Part shown: one piece after another, positions 22,414 through 32,062 of the stretch | Layout: each line of letters starts with the position of its first letter | How positions within the stretch are numbered: position 1 is the first letter of the stretch | NCBI RefSeq assembly: GCF_001680005.1 | Contig: NC_033567.1 | Span: 930,001 to 994,000 of the forward strand | Direction of reading: 5' to 3' | Length of the DNA stretch: 64,000 nucleotides | DNA from: Plasmodium coatneyi | Lineage: Eukaryota; Apicomplexa; Aconoidasida; Haemosporida; Plasmodiidae | Notes under the pieces: model-generated | What the model was told of the DNA's origin: nothing | Databases searched by the model: none | The model's input: the letters and a program-made list of their open reading frames with translations, nothing else | Made by a program: the position numbers and the translations under genes

Positions 22414-24017
22414 ATGAATAAAAATGAGGTGAACAACTTTTTGTGCCAGTTTGACTTTTCCGCCCTGGAGGAGTTGGACCCATCATTAGGTAACTTCAAA
22501 AGTGGGCAGTCGGGAAAAAGTCTTCCGGAGGTTTTTTTTTCCAGTCTACCTGACACAGAGTAGATGCTATCAATACAACGCGATCATTCTACGAGCCTAC
22601 CTTTGCACATGCACGCGCCCTTTGCAGCGGACGGCTACACCGCCTGTTACAGAAAAGAAGTCCCATTCGAGATAAAAGTGGAGCAGGCAAACGACGGGCC
22701 GCAGGAAATAGGCTCACTGGAAATTATAACGGTGAAACTTTTGGCGTTGGTAGGGAGGAGGGGTTGACCGTGCGGATACGTGTAATCCGTGTTGCCATCC
22801 GTGTGGTTTAAAACCCACATTTAGTGCGCCGCCTTATCCTGCACACATAGCTACAGAACTGTTATTTTTTCCACACCACCTGCAGGGGGAGGAATCAAAT
22901 GCCAAGCGCATCAAGATAGAACTAACCTGCGAAGCGGACCTGTTTTTTCACTTTACGCAAATGTAATGAATGAGCCTCGGTGATATCGTACGGGGCCACT
23001 CCGATGTGTTTCTGCGCAAAGCGAATTTGCCTTTCTTCCTACCGCTCTCCTTCGCTTGTCCATTTCGTACACTTTTTTTGGACTTCCTATTTCCCCTCCC
23101 CTACTACAGAGTAGACGAACGCTCGTTTGAAGCTATGCAGGCCAGCCAAAAACTTATGATTAATTTTTCCGAATATTTGGAAGTTCTAATAAAAATGTTC
23201 AACTCCTGTGTAGGGGACCCGCGCAGGTGGAGATGGATTACGCAGCTTTGAGCACGTCTTCCTTTTTTTTTTATTTAATTTGGTTATTCATACCAAGCAG
23301 TAAAAATGTTTTACTTTGTGTTGTGGCAATTTACATGACTTGATACTCTGACCTGTGTGTGTGTTTTTTTTTTTTTTTTTCTTTCCCAGCTTTTTGGCTG
23401 TTCTGACTGTGAAGCAAAATGGAAAAGCTCGGCTGGATTTCATAAAGGTGAAAAGGACAAAATGTAATTTCTCCGCGTAATGTGCTCACCAGTGCAGTGC
23501 CTTTTCCTTTTTAAAGCATATTTGTGTTTTCATGCAGTTGGCTTATTTTTCTTTTTTTTCTTTTCTTTTCTTTTGAAGAACGTCGAATATAAGTTCATCG
23601 AACTACTGGTGTGCGAACTTATCCAGTCCTCCGAGGAAACAATAAGGGAGAGCATTTCCTACAGGTACAATGCCATCAAGTCGAAAAATTCCATAATGTA
23701 CAAAAGGTTACAAGTAGGTGAATACGAGGGAAAATGACCCCAAGGAAGGGGAAAAAAGTGATAAGTGCATATGACAGGGATTTATATACTCAGGTGTATT
23801 TCATACGTTATTTGTACGCTCCCGCTAATGACACTTCCTCATGCCTTCTTCGCACATTCCACCAATTGTGCACCCCCCCCGAAATGTGCAGGACATAAAT
23901 CTGTTAATCAAGTCGAAAAACCCGTCCCTCCTAATGCAACTCCAAAAAACGGTAAACAAGCAAATGGAACTTCGGAAGAACAGACACTACATCAGAAACA
24001 TATATAACTCGAGTTGA
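22414..24017 (+). CDS. SAS6L: SAS-6-like protein (SAS6L), 7 exons
   Basis: Exons 22414-22489, 22628-22731, 22886-22962, 23110-23226, 23390-23447, 23579-23713 and 23892-24017 join in phase to 230 residues. The sequence follows the SAS-6 N-terminal head domain: KRIKIELTCEADLFFHFTQ, then VDERSFEAMQASQKLMINF, FLAVLTVKQNGKARLDFI, and KFIELLVCELIQSSEETIR. SAS-6 proteins build the ninefold centriole cartwheel. This gene stops soon after the head, without the long coiled coil of true SAS-6, which is the mark of SAS6L, a protein placed at the apical conoid region or flagellar base in apicomplexans and trypanosomatids. Start chosen at the third codon opportunity: the ATG at 22404 closes after five codons. 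Last core gene before the KIR island. Confidence 0.85.
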
Positions 24018-25880
24018 GCAAGGGAGCATTTCCCCTCTGCAGAGAAAGAGATACCAATACGTGTGCATAGTTGGATACTAAACCCGCCTTACATTATGCG
24101 TCGGTAAGCCTTCATCAGGCTAGTAAACTATTTACAATTAAAGCGGCTTCTCAGAAGGGAAGCTCTATGGCGGAGGGGGGGGGAAATCTCTCCCACCTTT
24201 TTTGTGCCCTCCACCAATTGCACCTTTAAATTAACTTCCACGTGGAACCATCTTAATGAACTCTTTTTTCACGTAATCCTTTATTACTGCTTTTTTGTTT
24301 CTCGTTTGAGCGATAAACTTGCTTCCCCAAAATTGGGGAGCCACGTGAATATGGCTCTCCCCGTTGTACGAAAAAAATAAAATGGATAAATGCACAGATG
24401 AGTACACAGATAATTGCACGAATATGGGCCCACATTTCTAGTATACACTCCACTGGACTGCACACATGTCGTGAATTTTTTTTTTTTGTGCACAGGGCAG
24501 TAATGCCTCAAATGGGCACCAAGTGGTGCTCGTTAAAACGAGTACAGACGCAAGGGAATTTCCACCTCGTTTTTGAAAGCCAACGTGGATATACACATCC
24601 ACGCAAGGGCGCTATTGCCCACAGGTATAAACCAAAATTTTAAGTTATACAATGCTGGGTAGTAAAAAAGAGAGGACAGTTTTTGTCAATATGAGGGGAG
24701 GAATAAAAACATGCGAAAGTAGTCGTCATCTCATCTGTCAGGTGAAGAGACTCACTATCAGTGAGCATCAACTCGATCATATTTTTGAGCAATTAAACAT
24801 CCACCTATATTTACGCTTACAGTTTTTTCCTCGCCCCTTTTTTTTTCTCTCCTTCCAATTTATTCATCTTTTGTTCTCTTTCATGTTAATTTCGCCACCA
24901 CTCAATGGTTCAGATGACGGTTTAGTGCCGTTAGCTTTGCGGAACTGCACAATATATGTACACGTGCTCAAAAAAAAAAAAAAAAGAATACAGCAATGCA
25001 CCGTTACTGATCTGTGTTGTACACAACACTACACAACAACAGACGTGTTTTCCTCTATCCCGGTGTACCATTCTACAAGTGGATATATGTTAAGTTTCCA
25101 AATCGGCTTATGTGTACCCCCTTTCATATGCATATAAAAACCATTTTGATCACTTTTTGTATTCGTTTTGGTTAAAAAAAAAAAAAGCTGTTTGTTTTTT
25201 GCAAAATGTTAAGTGTCCACATGCTACGAATTCATGCAATTTATTTTTTTGTCTTCTCACCACCACTTGGTCATAAACGTGGCGTTGCAGAGAGGAAAAA
25301 AAAAAAAAGGAAAATTAATGTGGCTGCTCATGCATTTAAAATTATTAGTTCCAGAGAAGAATTATATTCTTCAGCGGGGAAGGAACAAATAAGAGTAATA
25401 GGAAGCACGATAAGAGTGTACAAAAAACTCACTCCAAATATAATAATGTGAAGTTAAAAAAAAGGAAAGAATGGAATAAATGAAAAGTGCGACACATGAA
25501 ACCATTCTTCCGGAACTTACCATCCCAACCCATCCCATTATCTTCCCACTATTATCTTACCATCTTCTAATTTTCTTCCTTCTTCCCACCCTTTGTGTAT
25601 ATTCAATAATTAATATACTTCATACATATAAATAATGTATACATTTATATAATCCAGATTTAGAGTAAACTTTGCACTATGAAGGAAATAAAGAATGAAT
25701 GTATAAATGGAAAAATAAAAATTCGGTACCTGCTATTCCGGGATACTTATAATAAGGTATGAAGAATATGTATGTGTACTTCGAGAATTACCAAGAGGAC
25801 TAAAGAGCAAGCACTTCGGTAAATATATTGTACAGGGCAGTGTACATGAAATACAGGGAATCAACGGGAACTAGGAAAAG
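24018..25880. other. Left border of the KIR island
   Basis: The first part is ordinary core intergenic DNA. From roughly 25,330 the composition shifts to AAGGAA-rich AT DNA. The stretch at 25,379-25,420 resembles 31,871-31,911 inside the island. The C-rich tract ACCATCCCAACCCATCCCATT at about 25,519 recurs upstream of the fourth KIR gene (about 35,020), so it is likely part of a shared KIR 5' flank. Confidence 0.55.
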
Positions 25881-27927
25881 ATGTCAGCGGTAAATGAATA
25901 TTACAGCAGCATGTATAAATATACAATGATCAGTAAATATTCCATAAAATATATTACATATTGGAGTACACATACATAGTGGAGTGCATACGTTTACATT
26001 ATTTATGACATTCATAGAACATGTGCCAAAGGACTTTAAGTACTACACTTATGTACAAGAATTTGGACGACTGTATGAGATCTTATGCATGTGATAATGG
26101 GTGCAGGGCAAAGAAAAGTGAAGTGGAAAGTATGCTGACCAAATATAAAGTGAATGGACATAAAATACAGAGAGTTATAAGTGCCTGGTATGATACAAAT
26201 AGGGAAAATTTTCAGGAGAGAACATGTAGATCCGATTGCACATGGTTTTATTATTGGCTAGGGAGTATGTTGCCCGGGGAATCTGAAGAATATGGTCAAT
26301 TCAAAGATATTATGGAAGCAACTTACGGAGAGTTAAGGAAGTTAGTTCCAGGAGGAAGGTGTAAAAATAAGCAGCCTCAAGTAACTAAGGAAGAGTTCGA
26401 ACAATTAAGAGTAATATTCGAGTATGTGCAGAATTATAGTGGAACAGGGGGAAAAAGAAAGAGGGAGGGGGTGTGCAGAAATGAACATCCGAAACATCAG
26501 GAAAGTGCTGCCAGGGCATATTGGCAATTGAATGAAAAATGTAATGTACAGCACGGGGGGGGTGATCTTTGTACAGGGTTTAATAGTATATTCAACAGAG
26601 GCTACAGTACAAGCAACCTAAGGACAGAACTTTCCCAGTTGGGTGAAGAATTGCAGAGCAGGGCCATAAGGGAAGAGCGGCATTCTACCGAGGTGGTTGC
26701 ATTTCAGGAACTTCAAGCACAAACAGCCGAAGCAACCCGCACGGGGAAGCTGAGGGTTACGGAAGGAAGCTCCGAATCGGGTCCCGCAGGTCCACAGGGT
26801 CCACGAAGTGATAAGGGTGAAACACGTGAAATAGGTCAAGCAGGTGGAGGGGGTCCACAGGGTCAAGAAGGTACATCCGGTCCAAATAGTCAGAATGGTC
26901 CCAAGGCAAAGGGGGACGTGGATGTATCATTACCCAAGGTAGAAGGTGAACAGGGCCCATCTGGTGCAACAGGTGATAAGGGCGATAGGGGTCAAATGGG
27001 TCAAGCAGGTTCACAAATCCCCACAGAAACCAAGAAACTTGAAGAAAATCACCATGGTAATGGTGGTGAAAGTGGTAGGGAAGGGAAGAATGGTCAGGAG
27101 GTTACCTCAACACCGAGGGAAGGTGGTGCAGAAAGTGGACCAGGGGCTGTAGGTGGTCAGGACAGTGGTCGCAGCCATGAGGGTTCCGATTCCACTGATC
27201 ATGAGGGTCTTTCTCCCTACAGTCCCCCTGGTGCGGACACTCACCATACTACTTCTTCTACGAGTAACGCCTTATTTAATGGTGAAGAGGTTGAAAGTAT
27301 ACCCCAGGGTACTAGCGCCATCCCTACCATCCCCATCGTATCTTCTGTATTGCCTGCGGTTGGAATTAGTGCCATTGTTTTTTATTTGTATAAGGTGAGT
27401 ATAATTACACTTACAATTACACAAATGTGAAATATGGCGGATAAGCACTTTTCCTATAAGTAATAAATGTAAGGGAATGACGACGTTGTATACATTTTGC
27501 ACATACTCATACCCCTCCCCGTTGTTTTTTCCTTTCTTTCCTTTTCCTTTAGTATACGTCCATATTCTCCCGTAAAAATAACTCTTTAGGAAGAAGTAGA
27601 AGAAAAAGAAGGTCCACCACCAGAAGTGAATATAATACATCATGGGAAGATACAACGGACGATGCAGAAGACGACTCAATGGAGTATTCAGGAACAGACC
27701 CAACGTTTGATTCCACAGATGATTCAACATACGACTCTGTGGAAGCTTCCAAAGCGGATTACGCAGAGGACTCGGGAACAGAGTCTACACTTGGTTCAAC
27801 AACAATAGATTCAACAACGGGAGATGATTCCATGACGGAATATTCTACCGAATATACGACATCGTCTAGAGGAGCCAGAAATAGACAGGAGAGGCAACGC
27901 AGAAATATAAGGTATCATCGCATATAA
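25881..27927 (+). CDS. KIR: KIR-type PIR surface antigen 1 with collagen-like stalk
   Basis: Exons: 25881-25889 (ATGTCAGCG), 26018-27394 and 27553-27927; 586 residues. Exon 2 begins NMCQRTLSTTLMYKNLDDC and carries the pir/KIR Cys-rich ectodomain with the family motif TWFYYWLGSML. From 26780 to 27016 a collagen-like region follows: 14 Gly-X-Y triplets (11 begin with Gly), the interruption AKGDVDVSLPKVE, then eight perfect triplets. A Ser/Gly/His-rich segment leads to a membrane helix (IPIVSSVLPAVGISAIVFYL) ending LYK at the splice site. Exon 3 encodes a basic KRRS-type start and an acidic Ser/Thr/Asp-rich cytoplasmic tail ending RRNIRYHRI. No signal peptide, as usual for pir proteins. KIR proteins are variable antigens of infected red cells. 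The collagen-like part is not a usual KIR element as far as I know. Confidence 0.85.
26780..27016 (+). repeat. Gly-X-Y (9-bp unit) collagen-like repeat in KIR gene 1
   Basis: GGT-started 9-bp units encode GPA GPQ GPR, then GQA GGG GPQ and so on. Units 4, 6 and 13 have lost Gly (AGT, CGT, AGT), each one base from GGT. 26906-26944 encodes a 13-residue interruption. 26945-27016 encodes GEQ GPS GAT GDK GDR GQM GQA plus one more triplet with no break. Confidence 0.9.
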
Positions 27928-28937
27928 TAGTGCTTCTCCTCAATAACTACAGTGACCCACGTTTGTAACTGCACGACCATAACAGACATAGGAAATGCGC
28001 AGGGAAGGGTGCCATTTTGTCCATTTGCATGGACTATTGAATGACCACAACAGTCATGAAATTCCATAAAGAAGTTTTACACATATGCATGGAAAATATG
28101 GAAGGAGGGGACAAATAAAAAAAGGGGGAATTCCTTAAAACATATATTTAGGGGAAATATAAGTAAAAAAATTTATGGAAAAAAAAAGGGGGAAGGAAGG
28201 TGACAAACTGCTGGGGCAATTGTCAAAGGAAGAAAGGAAAAATTTGAGGAGTATCAACATACATGGAAGTGTTGCAATGAATTATATTAGGGAATCTCTG
28301 ATAAAGAGAAGAGAAGGTGAAGGGAGAATTATTATTATCAGATAAATATGTAGTAGGCAAGAATGGGCGCCTAAATGGTATTAATTTATGAAGGAACACA
28401 TACATATTTTTCTATAAAGTACTGAACACAACAAATTTTAATAATAAATTTTGAGTCCGTTCACGTTACACATATATTTCTCCCCCATATACATATATTC
28501 AGTGTAGAACTTTATTGAGCCATATAGGTATAGGGAAAGGAAAGGTGAAAAACTCTGTGTAGAATATAAATTTTTATGCTGTGCAGATAGCTCTTAATTA
28601 GAGTTCTAAGTGTGAAATGCATTTCTGTACTCCAGATAATATAATTTATAATTTTAAATTAAGATATACAAGAAGAAAAAAAAGGAAGGAAGAATTATCA
28701 ATACAAAATAAATATATAACAAACAAATATAGAAGAAAAAGAGGAAATTCCACACATAGGAAGGCATATATGCACATGTATTTCCTTCCTTTTTAGCATA
28801 TTCCGTCCTTCCAAGAACATATGTATAATTCAAGTAAAATATTTATGAGCATAGGAATATGGGAAAAAGGTAAAATGCTAAAGTAAGAATATTTCTTTAA
28901 AAAAAGAGAAGAAAAGTGAAGCGGGGAACTAAGGAAA
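27928..28937. other. KIR 1-2 spacer with duplicated 3' flank
   Basis: The first roughly 500 bases (to about 28,440) are a diverged copy of 31,103-31,640 downstream of KIR 2. Shared landmarks are ACAGTCATG(A/G)AATTCC, ACACATATGCATG, TTTATGGAAAAAAAAAGGGGGAAGGAA and GGGCGCCTAAATGG or GGCGCCTAAATGGTATTAAT. The rest is AAGGAA-rich upstream DNA of KIR 2. No gene is seen. Confidence 0.65.
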
Positions 28938-31102
28938 ATGTCGCATGAAGTAAGTTAAGGAGTAATATTGGTGTTGTAGGTTATTTATGTAGTGTGCTAC
29001 ATTAGTGTGCGCATATATATAAATTGCCGTCGACATTGTACTTATTAAATTTATAGGAAAGGTGCCTTGGATGGAACCGTACTTCCTGGAAACTGTATTA
29101 CAAAGATTTCGACGAAAAAACAAAGCAAGGGACATGTACTGGTGAATGTAAAAGCAAGGAGGATGATTTACAAAGTATACTGGAAGGATGCAAGAATGCT
29201 CACCGGATAGCAGGGGCAATTGCACGAGGTTGGTGTATTATGGAAGGGGACTGTGAGAAAAAAGGATTAATAATGAAGCCTGATTGTTACACTTTCTATT
29301 ATTGGATAGGGGATATAATATCCAAGGAGGTGGCGGAGGACGATGATTTTAAGGATGCTATGGACAACATTTGCAGTTTACTAAGACACCGGGAAAACCA
29401 AGGGCGATATCCGTGTATATGTCCCAGTGTAACGAAGGCACAATTCCAAGAGTTGAAATTACTGTACGATTATTTTAAAATATATGGGGGAACTACAAAG
29501 ACAAAGCTTCATAAAAATGTGAGACCTGGTACAGACTGTGGAAAGTACCTACAGAAGGTTGTTAGTGCATATGTAGCAGCAACAGGAACTTGTAAAGGTA
29601 AGAATGAACCTGGAAAATACTGTGGGGAACTCCATGAAATAATCCATAAGGGGAGAGGTAGGAATCCTGCAGGTGCAAAGCAGTTACTGGAAGATTTAAA
29701 AGGTTCGCTGAGCACTAAGACTGTTGAAGCCAGGCAGGAACTTGCACTATCGGAAGGAACACATACAAGTGCGGAACAACCTGTATTATTGAAAGTAGAA
29801 GCTCCCCCAAATCAAGGAAAAAAAGCAGAAGGGGCTCAGAATCAAGGGAAAAAAGCAGAAGGTGCCCAAAATCAAGGAAAAAAAACCGAAGGAAGTCCAA
29901 GTCAAGGTAAGGCGAATGAAGAAGGTAAGGCAGGTACATCGTTCGTTAAAAAGTATTATAGAAGCAAGCAGACGGAAAACACGCATACAAAGAAAAATGA
30001 ACGGAACTGGCACCACCAGACACAGCAACGGGGGCGGCACCATCATTCATGAGTACGCGTACTTAAAATAATACTAAACCTTCCCTGCCTTCCGTTCATG
30101 TATTCCTCTGATATAGGTCATAAAGTTGGTACATCAGGTCCACAGGTGAAGGGGGACGTAGACATATCAGTACCTAAGGTGGAAGGTGACGGGGGCCCAA
30201 CTGGTGCTTCAGGTGATATTCCTGGTGGTGTTCCAGGAGTAGGTATTGCCCCAGGGGTAGGTGCTATCCCTGTAACAGGTGGTATTTCTGATGCTGCTAC
30301 TCCAGCGGCAGCTGCCGCTGCTGCAGCAGCAGCAGCTGTCCCCGAAGGTGGTTCCGGACAGGATGCAGCTTCCGTTCCTACTTCACGAAATTTGGATAAT
30401 CATGCCAGTAGTTCTTCCTCCTCTTCTAGCAGCAGTTCAAGTTCTTCCAGTACCAGCTCCCTTACAGTAGAGGAACCTCAGAAGAGTACTATATCAGGCG
30501 AACAAAGTGCAGAAAATGCAGTAGGTGGAACCATCCCTATCATCCCCATCGTATCGTCCGTGTTGCCAGTAGCAGGAATTGGTGCCGTTACATTTCTCGT
30601 ATATAAGGTACAATTCGACTAAAAATATGCTAAATATAGCAGATAAACACTTTTTCCATACATACTAAATGTGAAGAATAAACAATGCTATATATGCATT
30701 TTGTACATATTCGAACCCCCTTTTTCTCTTTTTTTTTCTCACTTTCAGTATACTTCTTTATTCCGGGGGAAAGGTAACTCCTCCCTTAATGGAGGAAAAA
30801 GGAGAAGAAGAAGATCCATTGAACGAAACTTGAATATGGAAAATGACGATTCTATCGAATATTCCACAACAGATGTAACATACGATTCAGCGAACGACTC
30901 AGCAGAACATTCCACGGATTCGTCGGACGATTTCTCAACTGCGGATTATGCAGAGGAATCGGGAACAGCTTCCACACTTGGATCACCAACAATAGATTCA
31001 ACAACAGATTATTCATCAACGGAATATTCTACCGAATATATGACATCATCCAGAGTAGGCAGGAATAGACAGCACAGAAATATGCGTTACCATGCAATGT
31101 GA
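28938..31102 (+). CDS. KIR: KIR-type PIR surface antigen 2 with collagen-like and poly-Ala/poly-Ser stalk
   Basis: Exons: 28938-28949 (MSHE), 29057-29906 (or 29924), 30117-30607 and 30749-31102; about 568 residues. Exon 2 encodes the KIR ectodomain (ERCLGWNRTSWKLYY, TFYYWIGDIISKE, CPSVTKAQFQELKLLYDYF) and a tandem repeat of NQGKKAEGA (three near-copies). Exon 3 starts by completing a split Gly codon and gives GHKVGTSGPQ, the 13-residue block VKGDVDISVPKVE also found in KIR 1, a few Gly triplets (GDG GPT GAS), Val/Pro/Gly repeats, 11 Ala in a row and a long Ser run, then the membrane helix (IPIVSSVLPVAGIGAVTFLV) ending VYK. Exon 4 is the acidic cytoplasmic tail ending RNMRYHAM. Two identical donor contexts (AAG then GTAAGG) 18 nt apart make the exon 2 end ambiguous; both keep frame. 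Confidence 0.82.
29806..29906 (+). repeat. NQGKKAEGA coding tandem repeat
   Basis: A 27-bp unit coding NQGKKAEGA is present three times with point changes (the last reads NQGKKTEGS), plus a degenerate fourth start SQGKANEEG across the alternative donors. It is a Lys/Glu/Gly-rich spacer between the ectodomain and the collagen-like exon. Confidence 0.8.
30117..30230 (+). repeat. Short collagen-like segment of KIR gene 2
   Basis: Encodes GHK V GTS GPQ, then VKGDVDISVPKVE, then GDG GPT GAS GDI. The architecture matches the KIR 1 repeat (triplets, 13-residue interruption, triplets) but is shorter. The exon opens with the last two bases of a split Gly codon. Confidence 0.8.
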
Positions 31103-32062
31103 TGATTCCCTTCAAGAACTACAGTGACCTACAGCGACCTACAGCTATGAGTATACTGTCATAACAGGCATAAGAAATGCGAAGGGAAGAGGAAATTTTG
31201 TTTTTTTGGCGTGCACTGTTGCATGAATGACCATAACAGTCATGGAATTCCGGGGAGGGGGGAAGTTTTACACATATGCATGAATATATGGAAGGAACAA
31301 ATATATAATAAAATGGAGTTATTTAAAAAATATTTTTAAGGGAAAATATGAGTGCAAAGAATTTATGGAAAAAAAAAGGGGGAAGGAATGTGACAAACTT
31401 CTGGAGTAATTGGCAAAGGAAGAGGGAAGGAAAATTTAGGGAAGGAGTCAACATGCTGATGAGTTCAGCATTGAATTATGTTAAGGAATTTTTAAAAATG
31501 AAGAGAAAGAAGGAAGAATTATTAATACCAGATAAGTATATAGTAAGAAGGGGTAGGCGCCTAAATGGTATTAATTCATAAGGGAACACATACATATTTT
31601 TCTATATAACCACAGAACACAAAAATTTCTAAATAAAATTAATGGGCATTCCACATATTTCTATTCTAAATGTATATTCAGTACAGAACATTAATAAACG
31701 CAGACGTATAGGAAAAAGGTGGATTGCTCCGTGGTGGATAAGTGTATGTTCTCATATGAATGAATCTTAATGAATAATCTTATATACGTGTAAAATATTC
31801 TTTGGTGCACAGAACATAATTTAAAAATTTTTTAATTTGAAGGAGGAAGGATTATATTTTAAGGAAAAGGAACAAATGAGGTTAATAGTAAGTTATATAT
31901 TAGTGTACGAATTCGTGCATAATATAATAATATACAGGAAGGAAATAACAGATAAGTGTATATGCCAAATATATAAATAGAGGAAAACTTTGTATATATA
32001 TTAGTACATTATACAGATATGAAACAATGAAATAAAGGAGGGAGTATAATAAAATAAGGAAA
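31103..32062. other. KIR 2-3 spacer with duplicated 3' flank
   Basis: Carries the less degraded copy of the flank also present after KIR 1, including a 77-codon open frame (31348-31581). The same stretch after KIR 1 is frameshifted and stopped, so coding status is doubtful. The second half is AT-rich upstream DNA of KIR 3. Confidence 0.6.

Noticed and set aside
24652..25137. 161-codon open frame left of the island
   Set aside because: Homopolymer-driven Phe and Lys runs, no domain, no splice partner, and it overlaps ordinary intergenic composition.
25679..25758. Possible longer first exon for KIR 1 (ATG at 25679, about 26 codons, then GTATGA)
   Set aside because: The other KIR genes begin with a tiny exon right after GGAAAA; ATGTCAGCG at 25881 has the same setting and distance to exon 2.
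31348..31581. 77-codon Lys/Arg-rich frame after KIR 2 as a gene
   Set aside because: The duplicate after KIR 1 is frameshifted and stopped; more likely a flank than a protein, so reported only as part of the duplication.
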